Source: an uncultured Agrobacterium sp. (GTDB lineage Bacteria; Pseudomonadota; Alphaproteobacteria; Rhizobiales; Rhizobiaceae). Taken from it: DNA of 64,000 nucleotides. The notes under the pieces are model-generated. The model saw only the letters and a program-made list of their open reading frames with translations. It did not search any database and was not told the origin of the DNA. Made by a program: the position numbers and the translations under genes. The stretch is from contig CAJYTK010000001.1 in the NCBI GenBank assembly GCA_913777615.1, positions 156,786-220,785 of the forward strand, in the 5' to 3' direction. Of this stretch, positions 24,572 to 32,602 are shown one piece after another (within the stretch, counting starts at the first letter, position 1; each line of letters begins with the position of its first letter).

Positions 24572-26010
24572 TGAAGCGTAACCGCAAAGTCAAAATCCTT
24601 GCAACTCTCGGCCCCGCTTCGGCAGAAGAGGCGATGATCGAGAAGCTTCATCTTGCCGGCGCCGATCTCTTCCGCATCAATATGAGCCATGCGAGCCACG
24701 ATCTGATGCGCACGCTGATCCAGCGTATTCGCTCTGTCGAAAGCCGCAACGGCCGTCCGATCGGCATTCTGGCGGATTTGCAGGGACCGAAGCTGCGCGT
24801 CGGCAAGTTTGCCGATACCAAGGTCGATCTCGTCGCTGGTCAGACCTTCACGCTCGACAACAACGAGGCCCCTGGCGACAAGAACCGCGTCTTCCTGCCG
24901 CATCCGGAAATCCTCGAATCCGTCAAGCCCGGCGACCGGCTGCTGATCGATGACGGCAAGCTGCATCTGCGCGCTGAAAAATGCGACGGCAAGAGCATCG
25001 TCACTACCGTCGTCTCCGGCACCAAGATTTCCGACCGCAAGGGCATCAGCCTGCCCGACACGCTGCTTGGCGTAGGCGTTCTGACCGACAAGGACCGTTC
25101 CGACCTCGCCGCCGTTCTGGCGACCGAGGAAGTCGACTGGGTTGCTCTTTCCTTCGTTCAGCGTCCAGAAGATCTGGCGGAAGTGCGCAAGATTGCCGGC
25201 AACCGCGTCGGCCTGATGTCGAAGATCGAAAAGCCGCAGGCCATCGAACGCATCGATGAGATCATCGAACTGTCCGACGCGTTGATGGTGGCCCGCGGCG
25301 ACCTTGGCGTCGAAATGCCGCTCGAAGCCGTTCCCGGCATCCAGAAGCAGCTGACCCGCGCCTGCCGCCGCGCCGGCAAGCCAGTGGTCGTTGCCACGCA
25401 GATGCTGGAATCGATGATTTCCGCCCCGGTTCCGACCCGCGCCGAAGTCTCCGACGTTGCAACCGCCGTTTTCGAAGGCGCAGATGCGATCATGCTGTCT
25501 GCCGAATCCGCGTCCGGCGATTACCCGGTCGAAGCCGTCTCCACCATGGCCTCCATCGCCAGCACCGTGGAACAGGATCCGCACTATTCCAACATCATCT
25601 ACGCGCAGCGCGCCCAGCCGGAAGCAACCGGCGCGGACGCCATTTCGCTTGCTGCCCGCCAGATTGCCGAAACGCTGCGTCTTTCCGCAATCGTCACCTA
25701 CACCTCGTCCGGCACCACCGGCCTTCGCGCTGCGCGCGAGCGTCCGCAGGTTCCGATCATCGCCCTCTCGCCGATCATCCAGACGGCCCGCCGTCTCTCT
25801 GTCGTCTGGGGCCTGCACTGTGTGGTCACGAGCGACGCGAGCGATCTCGACGACATGGTCAACCGCGCATGCCGCATCGTCGTGGCGGAAGGCTTCGGCA
25901 AGCCCGGCGACCGCATCATCATCTCGGCCGGTGTTCCGCTCGGCACGCCCGGCGCTACCAACCTGGTTCGCATCGCCTATATCGGGCAGGACGGCCAGAG
26001 CGGCGTTTAA
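24571..26010 (+). CDS. pyk: Pyruvate kinase
   Basis: Converts phosphoenolpyruvate and ADP to pyruvate and ATP, the last step of glycolysis. The 479-residue protein has the expected motifs: 'KILATLGPAS', 'ADLQGPKLRVGKF', the active-site lysine in 'LMSKIEKPQAIE', 'VARGDLGVEMPLE' and 'TQMLESMI', plus a C-terminal allosteric domain. The ATG at 24571 overlaps the DUF1036 stop; the frame extends upstream but has no homologous residues there. It is followed by a terminator in the convergent gap. Confidence 0.98.
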   Translation: MKRNRKVKILATLGPASAEEAMIEKLHLAGADLFRINMSHASHDLMRTLIQRIRSVESRNGRPIGILADLQGPKLRVGKFADTKVDLVAGQTFTLDNNEAPGDKNRVFLPHPEILESVKPGDRLLIDDGKLHLRAEKCDGKSIVTTVVSGTKISDRKGISLPDTLLGVGVLTDKDRSDLAAVLATEEVDWVALSFVQRPEDLAEVRKIAGNRVGLMSKIEKPQAIERIDEIIELSDALMVARGDLGVEMPLEAVPGIQKQLTRACRRAGKPVVVATQMLESMISAPVPTRAEVSDVATAVFEGADAIMLSAESASGDYPVEAVSTMASIASTVEQDPHYSNIIYAQRAQPEATGADAISLAARQIAETLRLSAIVTYTSSGTTGLRAARERPQVPIIALSPIIQTARRLSVVWGLHCVVTSDASDLDDMVNRACRIVVAEGFGKPGDRIIISAGVPLGTPGATNLVRIAYIGQDGQSGV

Positions 26011-26401
26011 GAGCGTATTCCGCGATAAGCGGGACTACGCTTTTGCGATGGAAGCTGTCGTCGAAGATCGCTTCTGTCTTTGAACAGGTATCGGAGAGGT
26101 AAGCTCGGCCTACCCTTCTTTCGTTCCAAAGGCCAAGCGTCTCAAGGATCGAGCCTTCCGCTTCTATCTCGGCAAGGCCCGAGAGCCCGCAACGAACAAA
26201 AAAGCCAGCGCGTCTCACGACACGCTGGCTTTTTTGATGAATATCCACGCGCTACCCAGCGGGACGACACCCGCCCGAACCGAATTCGCTTCCGGCAAAC
26301 CCGGTGCATCGGTTTAAAAAATCAGAGCCCACTTCACGCGTTCCCAAGACTGAAAAACGTCCTGGCGACGATCGCGCATGGTAAGACCACGCATCAACGG
26401 G
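26011..26401. other. Convergent gap between pyk and the octad-repeat gene
   Basis: 391 bp containing one clear bidirectional terminator (26203-26236). No gene or repeat is otherwise supported. Confidence 0.4.
26203..26236. terminator. Bidirectional terminator
   Basis: AGCCAGCG/CGCTGGCT stem with a 12-nt loop, flanked by A6 on the left and T6 on the right, so it can serve transcripts from either side. Confidence 0.9.
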
Positions 26402-28198
26402 TCAATGTTCCTGATAGGCTGCAATCACGATATTGGCCTGCGCTGTGCTCATCGACCTAAGCTGCGTTGCCGAAAAGGCTGAGAGGTGGGTGGAGTCCAT
26501 GCCGCTGAGCGATGTCGTGCTGAGCCCCTTGAGCGCAGCGTTCTTGATGGACGCGATCTCGTCGGCGGTGAAGCTGTTCAGTTCCGCTGCCGAAAGGGTT
26601 GCCAGTTGTTTTGCATTCAGGGCAGCCACCTGCGCTTGGGTGAGCGCCTCGATGCTGCCGGAACTGAGAGCTTCGAATTGCTCGCTCGTCAGAGACGCAA
26701 TCTGCTTCGTACTCATGGCCGACAGAACTTGTGTCGTCAGATTGGAAATGACGGAGGTGGAAAGACCGGCGACCTGCTGCGGCGACAAAGCCGCAAATTG
26801 AGCAGGCGTCAGCGCCTGGAGCTGCTGGGAGGTCAACGCCTTGATCTGCACCGTGGACAGCGCCGAAATCTGGCTGGTCGTCAGCGCAGTCAAAAGCCCG
26901 GTGGACAACCCGGCGATGGTCGCCGTCGATAATCCGGGAAGCGCCCTCTTCTGCAAGGCGGCGATTTCCGCTGAGGTGAAGCTGTTGATCTCTTCCGCAG
27001 AGAAGGTTGCCATCTGCAACGCGGAAAGCCCGGTAATCTGGCTCTCGTTCAGCGACGCAATGTCGCCGGAGCTGAGTGCCTGAAACTGTGCCGCGGTCAG
27101 CGAACCGATTTGCCGTGAGGTCAGGCTCGCCAGAGTATCGTCGTCCAGTCCGGCAATGGTGGCGGTCGAAAGGCTGGCGATCTGCGGTCCCTTCAGGGAT
27201 GCGAGCTGTTCACCGCTGAGCGCCGAGAGCTGGGCGACGGTGAGGGCCTGCAACTGAGCAGAAGACAACGCTCCGATTTGTCCGGTCGTGAAGGCCGAAA
27301 GGAGACCGGTTGACAGTTCCGCAATGGTTGAGGTGCTTAGCGACGCAATCACGTTCTTCTTGATCGAGGCGATCTCGTCTGCGCTGAAGCTGTTGAGTTC
27401 GGCGGCAGACAGCGTTGCCGCCTGCCCCGCAGTCAATCCCGCCACCTGTGCGGCGCCAAGGGCTGCGATGCTCGCAGAGCTCAATGCATTGAACTGCGTT
27501 GTCGTCAGCGCCGCGACCTGACGGGTGGTCAGTGCTGCAAGCTTTTCCGTTGGCAGTGCGGCGATGACGGCAGTCGATAGACCGGTGATAAGCTTCGGTG
27601 TCAGCGCGCCGAACTGCTCCGCAGTCAGCGCGGAAAACTGCGCGCTCGTCAATGCCCCCATCTGTGCGGATGTCAGAGAAGAGATCTGCTGCGTGGTCAA
27701 TACGGCAATCTTGGCCGTGGAAAGGCCGGCAAGAGCAGCCGTCGAAAGACCGGACATGGAGGCCTTCTTGATCACGGTCAGTTCGTCGTCGCTGAAGCTG
27801 TTCAGTTCTGACGAAGATAATGTCGCGAGCTGGGCGCCGGTCAAAGCCGCAACTTGCCTGGTATCCAGCGCCGCGATCTGGGACGAGGAGAGGCCCTCCA
27901 TCTGGCTCGTGTAGAGCGCGGCGACCTGCTGGGCGGTCAGGCCGGACAGCTGCACCGTGCCAATCGCGCTCAATTGGCCAAGCGTCAGGCCGGTGATCGA
28001 CTTCGGTGCGATCGCCCCGACCTCGCTCGCAGACAGGCTCGAAATAACGGACGTATTGAGCGCACCGATCTGGACGCTCGTCAGCGCCTTGATCTGGGCC
28101 GCACTCAGCTGATCCACATCGGCCGAGGACAGGCCTGCAATGACGGAGGTGGAGAGCGTGGCGATCTGCCGAGGGGCGAGATTGGCAATAATGGTCAT
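26402..28198 (-). CDS. Octapeptide-repeat protein, 73 gap-free octads with 17-octad superrepeat
   Basis: A 598-residue protein built almost entirely of an 8-residue unit with consensus A-L-[ST]-[ST]-x-Q-[IVL]-[AGS]. After five leading residues there are 73 consecutive octads without an insertion or deletion, then a 9-residue tail. A higher-order period of 17 octads (136 residues) is visible: octads 16, 33, 50 and 67 read TLSSSELN, TLSAAELN, TFSAEEIN and TLSAAELN, each followed by SF-type and (S/V/A)IKK-like octads. Ser/Thr at position 3 with Gln at position 6 resembles a helix-capping box, hinting at stacked short helices (inference). There is no signal peptide, membrane segment or cysteine. 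The ATG at 28198 has no clear ribosome-binding site. Function unknown; a surface, scaffold or ice-nucleation-like architecture is possible but unproven. Confidence 0.85.
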   Translation of the reverse strand: MTIIANLAPRQIATLSTSVIAGLSSADVDQLSAAQIKALTSVQIGALNTSVISSLSASEVGAIAPKSITGLTLGQLSAIGTVQLSGLTAQQVAALYTSQMEGLSSSQIAALDTRQVAALTGAQLATLSSSELNSFSDDELTVIKKASMSGLSTAALAGLSTAKIAVLTTQQISSLTSAQMGALTSAQFSALTAEQFGALTPKLITGLSTAVIAALPTEKLAALTTRQVAALTTTQFNALSSASIAALGAAQVAGLTAGQAATLSAAELNSFSADEIASIKKNVIASLSTSTIAELSTGLLSAFTTGQIGALSSAQLQALTVAQLSALSGEQLASLKGPQIASLSTATIAGLDDDTLASLTSRQIGSLTAAQFQALSSGDIASLNESQITGLSALQMATFSAEEINSFTSAEIAALQKRALPGLSTATIAGLSTGLLTALTTSQISALSTVQIKALTSQQLQALTPAQFAALSPQQVAGLSTSVISNLTTQVLSAMSTKQIASLTSEQFEALSSGSIEALTQAQVAALNAKQLATLSAAELNSFTADEIASIKNAALKGLSTTSLSGMDSTHLSAFSATQLRSMSTAQANIVIAAYQEH

Positions 28199-28661
28199 GA
28201 GCGCGAATACCGTCGATTACTTATCGATCATGCTCATGTCACGGTGGTCGCCTGAACACGCCTGTTCTCCGCCGATGGACGGGAAAAAACGGATGGACAC
28301 GGCAGCCGCAAGGGCGCCTACAGGCACGACCTCGACCTCGAACACGAGCAGCGAATTTATCTGGGACATGGCTCGTCAGAACCGGCGCATTGAAAAATGC
28401 TTCATGCCTGCTGTGATCAAACCGACCACTGCCTTTGCGCCAACTGTGAACACTGTTGCAGGCGGCAATAAACGCACAACTCTTGCCGCGACGACCAAAG
28501 CAACTAACGAAGGGTTAACAGCGCCGAGCATGGGCGTCAAGGTGGACCTCAGCGCGTCAGGCAGCTCCACGCAAGCCTTGTGTCGCGGACTTCAGATACG
28601 GACTGTGTGCAGACATGAGATTGAAACAGTAGCAACGATCCTGCATCGGGTGCGCAACGGA
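28199..28661. other. Gap upstream of the octad-repeat gene
   Basis: About 460 bp that should contain the octad gene's promoter. A minus-strand frame at 28376-28570 (64 residues, GTG start, hydrophobic: 'SLVALVVAARVVRLLPP') has an AGG 6 nt upstream but no codon bias and no family match, so it is only a weak candidate for a small membrane protein. Confidence 0.3.
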
Positions 28662-28702
28662 AAAAGCGTGCCGCGATCTTTTCGATCCGCGCGACACGCT
28701 TT
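28662..28702 (-). terminator. Terminator of the DUF882 gene
   Basis: A long stem: AAAGCGTG-CCGCGATC pairs with GATCCGCG-(cga)-CACGCTTT around a TTTTC loop, with A-rich left flank that becomes a T run on the minus strand. It lies 80 bases beyond the DUF882 stop. Confidence 0.75.
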
Positions 28703-28781
28703 GATGATCTTTTCACAGCTGTTCTACGCCGCAGTACGCGTCTGCGCGGACCTTACTCCAAGGCCTGGGCTCGCCTTAGGT

Positions 28782-30662
28782 TCAGGGCATTCTGACTGGC
28801 GAACTGAAGCGGCTGGAGTCGATTGCCTTGGCGCCCTGGCGGAAGCTTGCATTGGCAGCAGAGGCCGACATGTCATGGCTAAGGATACGGTTGCTGACAC
28901 GCGGTGCCTTGACCGCACGAACGGTTGCACCCTTGTTCTGGCTAAGCGCCCAGTCAGAAATCGCTTCCTGTGTCAGGCGTCCACCGCTGACCATGGCCTG
29001 CTGCGACACGACGGCATCCTGCTTGCTCGGGCGCCCGCCCTTGGTCGGCAGACCGGCATTCAGGCCGCTATTGGCGTTAGCCGCAGGCTTCGGATCGAAT
29101 TCGTCACCGAATGTCTGTTGCTTCGGAGCGACCATCGGTTCGAGCTTCGCCACTTGGCGAGGAGCTTCCTTTGGCGTCGGAGCAGCGTAAGCCGATGCCG
29201 GGAATGGTGCCGCTGTCGGCATTCCGGCAGTCGCAATGGCGGAGCGCGCATCCTGTCCGCTCTGTTCGAGCGCGGCGATCACCGTCGGAGAGAGCGACGC
29301 TTGGGCGTCAGCCTCGTCGTCCTGTCCTTCCGGTTCGGTGCTTGCCGAGGCAAGCAACGCTTCGGCGACAGCCGGACGGTTGGCCGGAACCGGTACATGA
29401 GCGACCAGAGCATCGGCGGGAGCGTTTTCAGGATCGAGCGAGGCGGTCATGACCGGACCTTGAGCATCGCCGCGCATGCCGCGTGGTCCAAGAAGCGTCG
29501 GAACCGGAACGGAGACCTCTGCGAGATCGGCAAATTTCTGTTCAGCCGGTGCGGCTGTCGGTGTCGGCGTGGTCGCGGCCTGAAGCGCATCCTGGGCGGC
29601 GCTGCGACCCGGCGAATAAAGCGCCGTCGCGAGGCCATTCGAACCCTCTTCGCCGCGGAAGGCCGGGCGTGCTGTCGGAAGCGGTGCGTTGACGGCACTC
29701 GGAACCGGCGCAGCCGAGGCAACAGCAACCGGAGCTTCTTCCGCCTCTTCCGCTACAGCAGCAGGGGCAGGCGAGCGGCCAGCCGGTGCTGCGGGTGTTG
29801 CGATTTCTTCGGAATCCTCGTCCTCGTCGCCACCGCCAAAGAGCGCTGCGAGAAGCGTCTTGCGCTTGCCGCCGGAAGACGATGCGGCGGGTCCAGAACC
29901 AGCGGTGCTGGCAACCTGAATGGAAGAGGAGCTGACGCGCTTCTTGTAATCGGCCAGAGCCTGGTCGTAGCCCGGCAGCGGCTTGCCATCGGCAGGCAAG
30001 TGAATGGTGTTGCCGTTCGGGAAGATGCGAACGAGCTCCTGGCGGCTCATGCGAGGCCAGGCGCGAACGTTGCCGACATCCATATGCACGAAAGGCGAGC
30101 CGGAGGTCGGGTAAAAGCCGACGCCGCCGATCTGCATCTGCATGCCGATCTCACGCAAACGGGCGAGCTTCACGCCGGGAATGAAGAAGTCCATGGCCTT
30201 GCCGAGCGTGTGCTGGCTATGCTTGGCGACACCCTTGGTGCGCGAACGCAGCATGCCGTTGGTCTCTGGCGAGCGGAAAGCGGAAACGACGTTGATATAG
30301 TCGGTTGCGCCGGAGCGACGATAGACTTCCCAAACGAGGTCGAAAAGGCGCGGATCCATCTTGGTGGGCTGGTTGCGGCGCCAGTCGCGCAAGAAACGGT
30401 TAAGCTCCTGCAGGCCCTTTTGATCGTACTTGCCGTTTCTCTTGAATGTGATGACGGCTTTTTCTTTGGTGTGGATATAATAGAGCTTGAGACTGCGTGT
30501 CTCGGCAGAGGCCTGCGCCGCTGAAAGCGCGAAGAAAGGCAGTGCGGCCAGCATAAGGCACGCGACAGTGACAGCGCGTGCCGACAGCTTCGTGCATATA
30601 TCTTTGATCAAGCCGCGCGCAGGCTTGGTCGCATGCGCGTTATTCCGATTCAGATATGGCAA
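28782..30662 (-). CDS. DUF882 (M15-like peptidase) protein with long disordered C-terminal region
   Basis: A 626-residue exported protein. Residues about 30-53 form a signal sequence ('ACLMLAALPFFALSAAQASA'). Residues about 55-205 are a DUF882 domain, related to D,D-carboxypeptidases such as YcbK, with the probable zinc ligands H151 and D158 ('HTLGKAMDF') and H193 ('FVHMDVG'). The remaining 400 residues are Ala/Pro/Ser-rich, low in complexity and probably unstructured. The start is a TTG at 30662 with GGGGA 5 nt upstream. It likely trims or binds peptidoglycan in the periplasm. It is transcribed alone, with two palindromes in its upstream region. Confidence 0.85.
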   Translation of the reverse strand: MPYLNRNNAHATKPARGLIKDICTKLSARAVTVACLMLAALPFFALSAAQASAETRSLKLYYIHTKEKAVITFKRNGKYDQKGLQELNRFLRDWRRNQPTKMDPRLFDLVWEVYRRSGATDYINVVSAFRSPETNGMLRSRTKGVAKHSQHTLGKAMDFFIPGVKLARLREIGMQMQIGGVGFYPTSGSPFVHMDVGNVRAWPRMSRQELVRIFPNGNTIHLPADGKPLPGYDQALADYKKRVSSSSIQVASTAGSGPAASSSGGKRKTLLAALFGGGDEDEDSEEIATPAAPAGRSPAPAAVAEEAEEAPVAVASAAPVPSAVNAPLPTARPAFRGEEGSNGLATALYSPGRSAAQDALQAATTPTPTAAPAEQKFADLAEVSVPVPTLLGPRGMRGDAQGPVMTASLDPENAPADALVAHVPVPANRPAVAEALLASASTEPEGQDDEADAQASLSPTVIAALEQSGQDARSAIATAGMPTAAPFPASAYAAPTPKEAPRQVAKLEPMVAPKQQTFGDEFDPKPAANANSGLNAGLPTKGGRPSKQDAVVSQQAMVSGGRLTQEAISDWALSQNKGATVRAVKAPRVSNRILSHDMSASAANASFRQGAKAIDSSRFSSPVRMP

Positions 30663-30679
30663 TTCGATCCCCGCCTGGC

Positions 30680-30742
30680 AGACAATTTGTCACATTGTCC
30701 CACTTGAACCTCAATTACGGTGACACGATGGCAAATTTGCCA
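30680..30742. promoter_or_regulatory. Two palindromes upstream of the DUF882 gene
   Basis: GACAA-t-TTGTC (30680-30690) and the perfect 14-bp TGGCAAATTTGCCA (30729-30742) lie 18 and 67 bp before the TTG start, positions suited to operator binding. Confidence 0.5.
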
Positions 30743-30830
30743 CACACATACAACCTTCCTCTATATAGTGAACAGACAACTAACAAGAGGTTTATGAAGG
30801 GTAAGGGAATATCCTTGCTCAGGAGTTAAC

Positions 30831-30862
30831 AAAAATGCCAACGGCTAATTTAGCCGTCGGCA
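30831..30862 (-). terminator. Rho-independent terminator of the response regulator
   Basis: TGCC(a)ACGGCTAA / TTAGCCGT(c)GGCA stem; on the minus strand it ends in TTTTT. It starts 8 bases past the stop. Confidence 0.85.
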
Positions 30863-30869
30863 CTCGCAG

Positions 30870-32432
30870 TCACGCCGCATCACGCAACGGATCGTCGGGA
30901 TCAATGCCATAATCCTTCAACTTTCGGTAGAGAGTGGAGCGCCCGATGCCGAGTTTGCGGGCAACCTGGCTCATCTGGCCACGATAGAATCGCAGCGCAA
31001 AACGGATCAGCTCCTCCTCGATTTGCGCAATGGTGCGGACGTTGCCCGTCTCATCGGTGCTGGCAATCAGGCTGCCGCCCGGAAAGACGCCGTCATGCGT
31101 CACCTCAGCCTCGACCTCAGCTGCCGGGACCGAAGCGGGTGCAGCTTGAGGCTCGACCGCGACGATCTTCGGCGGGTCAACGATCGCATGCCGTTCTGCG
31201 TGAAGATCACGCCTGTCTTCTTCGCCCTCTCCGAAACCAGTGACCTGCTTGACGATCTGAGCGAAATCGCTCGGCAGCAGTTCGTGACCCTGCGCCATCA
31301 CGGCGGCACGAAAGACGGCGTTCTCCAGCTGGCGTGTATTGCCCGGCCAATCATAGGCGGTGAGCAACGCCAGCGCAGACGCGCTGAAACCGAGGACATG
31401 CGGCAGTTTCTGCTCGATGGAGAAGCGCTCGGCAAAAGCGCGCGCCAGGAAAGGAATGTCTTCCCTGCGGCGGCGAAGAGCCGGAACGGTGATGGGAAAG
31501 ACATTCAGACGGTAATAGAGATCTTCGCGGAAGCGACCCTCCTTCACCTCCTCGATCAGGTTCTTTGCGGTGGCCGAGATCAGCCGAACGTTAACCTTGC
31601 GACGCTTGGCTGTCGTCTTGATCCCACCTGCAGGCTCGATCTCTGCGCTTTGAACGGCGCGCAGAAGCTTCACCTGCACGTCGAGCGGCAGATCGCCGAT
31701 CTCATCGATGAACAGTGTGCCGCCATCGGCCTCAAGGAATTTTCCGGTCTGACGCTCGCCGCTCTCGCGAAAATCAGGCGTCTCGCCGCCGAATAGCGTG
31801 CTGTCCACCAGTTCCGGCGAAATCGCAGAGCAATTGAAGATGACGAAGGGTTTGGCCGCCCTGTCGCTTGAGGCGTGGATGGCGCGGGCGATCGTTTCCT
31901 TGCCCACCCCCGCTTCGCCTTCCAGCACCACAGGAATTGTGGAATGGCTGGCGCGCTTCGAAAGATCCACCACCCGCGTCATGGCCGGGCTTGCCGAAAC
32001 GATATCGGATAGGGCAAGCGCACTGTGGCGGGCGCGTCTGAGCGAGCGCACAGTCGGCTGATCGCCGGATTTTAGCGCTCCCGCAATCGCCGTGCCCAAG
32101 CGCTCCGGCGAGGCTGGCTTGACGACGAAATCGACCGCCCCGACACGCATCGCCTCGACGACCACATCGATACCGCCCTGCCCGGTTTCAACGATCACCG
32201 GAACGGCCATGCCGAGATCATGCGTTCCCCGGATGAAGGACTGGGCATCCATGCCGCGCATCGTCAGATCGATGATGACGACGCCGATCTCGCCGCCGCG
32301 CGTCTTCAAAAGCTCGAACGCCGCCTTCGCACTTTCAGCCGCAAGGCACCGATAGCCGCTGCTCTCAACGGATTGCTTCAAGACGCGGCGCTGAACGGGA
32401 TCATCATCGACGATGAGAACATGCGTGGTCAT
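30870..32432 (-). CDS. Response regulator with sigma-54-type AAA+ domain lacking GAFTGA
   Basis: A 520-residue NtrC-like protein. The receiver domain (1-120) has D10-D11, phosphoacceptor D55, T83 and K105. The AAA+ domain (about 140-375) has Walker A 'GEAGVGKE' (172-179) and Walker B 'LFIDE' (240-244), and 'REDLYYRLNVFPI' for the arginine-finger region. The C terminus has a Fis-type helix-turn-helix ('SQVARKLGIGRSTLYRKLKD'). At residues 219-224, where sigma-54 activators carry GAFTGA, it has PDFRES within a loop of unchanged length. GAFTGA contacts sigma-54, so it may act on another sigma factor or as a repressor. No sensor kinase gene is adjacent. Confidence 0.9.
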   Translation of the reverse strand: MTTHVLIVDDDPVQRRVLKQSVESSGYRCLAAESAKAAFELLKTRGGEIGVVIIDLTMRGMDAQSFIRGTHDLGMAVPVIVETGQGGIDVVVEAMRVGAVDFVVKPASPERLGTAIAGALKSGDQPTVRSLRRARHSALALSDIVSASPAMTRVVDLSKRASHSTIPVVLEGEAGVGKETIARAIHASSDRAAKPFVIFNCSAISPELVDSTLFGGETPDFRESGERQTGKFLEADGGTLFIDEIGDLPLDVQVKLLRAVQSAEIEPAGGIKTTAKRRKVNVRLISATAKNLIEEVKEGRFREDLYYRLNVFPITVPALRRRREDIPFLARAFAERFSIEQKLPHVLGFSASALALLTAYDWPGNTRQLENAVFRAAVMAQGHELLPSDFAQIVKQVTGFGEGEEDRRDLHAERHAIVDPPKIVAVEPQAAPASVPAAEVEAEVTHDGVFPGGSLIASTDETGNVRTIAQIEEELIRFALRFYRGQMSQVARKLGIGRSTLYRKLKDYGIDPDDPLRDAA

Positions 32433-32602
32433 TTCGATCTCCGGTTTCCGGTTTATGGACCCGCATCATGCAGGCCCTTTGGATCGACTTTGACACGGCA
32501 GATTTGAACATCGGGTTTTGAGAATTGCTTGCATTTTAAGCATTGCCGCGGGAAACAGAGGCACCCATATGCTTCGTTACGAAGACAAGAAGGACGCGTT
32601 TC

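Noticed and set aside
26402-28198. Possible CRISPR or DNA-level microsatellite because of 24-bp periodicity
   Set aside because: The periodicity is in the protein (octads); DNA copies are diverged, there are no identical repeats with unique spacers and no cas genes.
28376-28570. Hydrophobic 64-codon minus-strand frame upstream of the octad gene
   Set aside because: A GTG with a weak AGG precedes it, but third-position GC is not raised and no homologue is recognised; kept only as a note.
28140-30524. Long plus-strand frame (794 codons) opposite the DUF882 gene
   Set aside because: It is antisense to a well-supported gene. The open frame is a product of GC-rich third positions, and the translation is Arg/Gly/Cys-rich with no family features.
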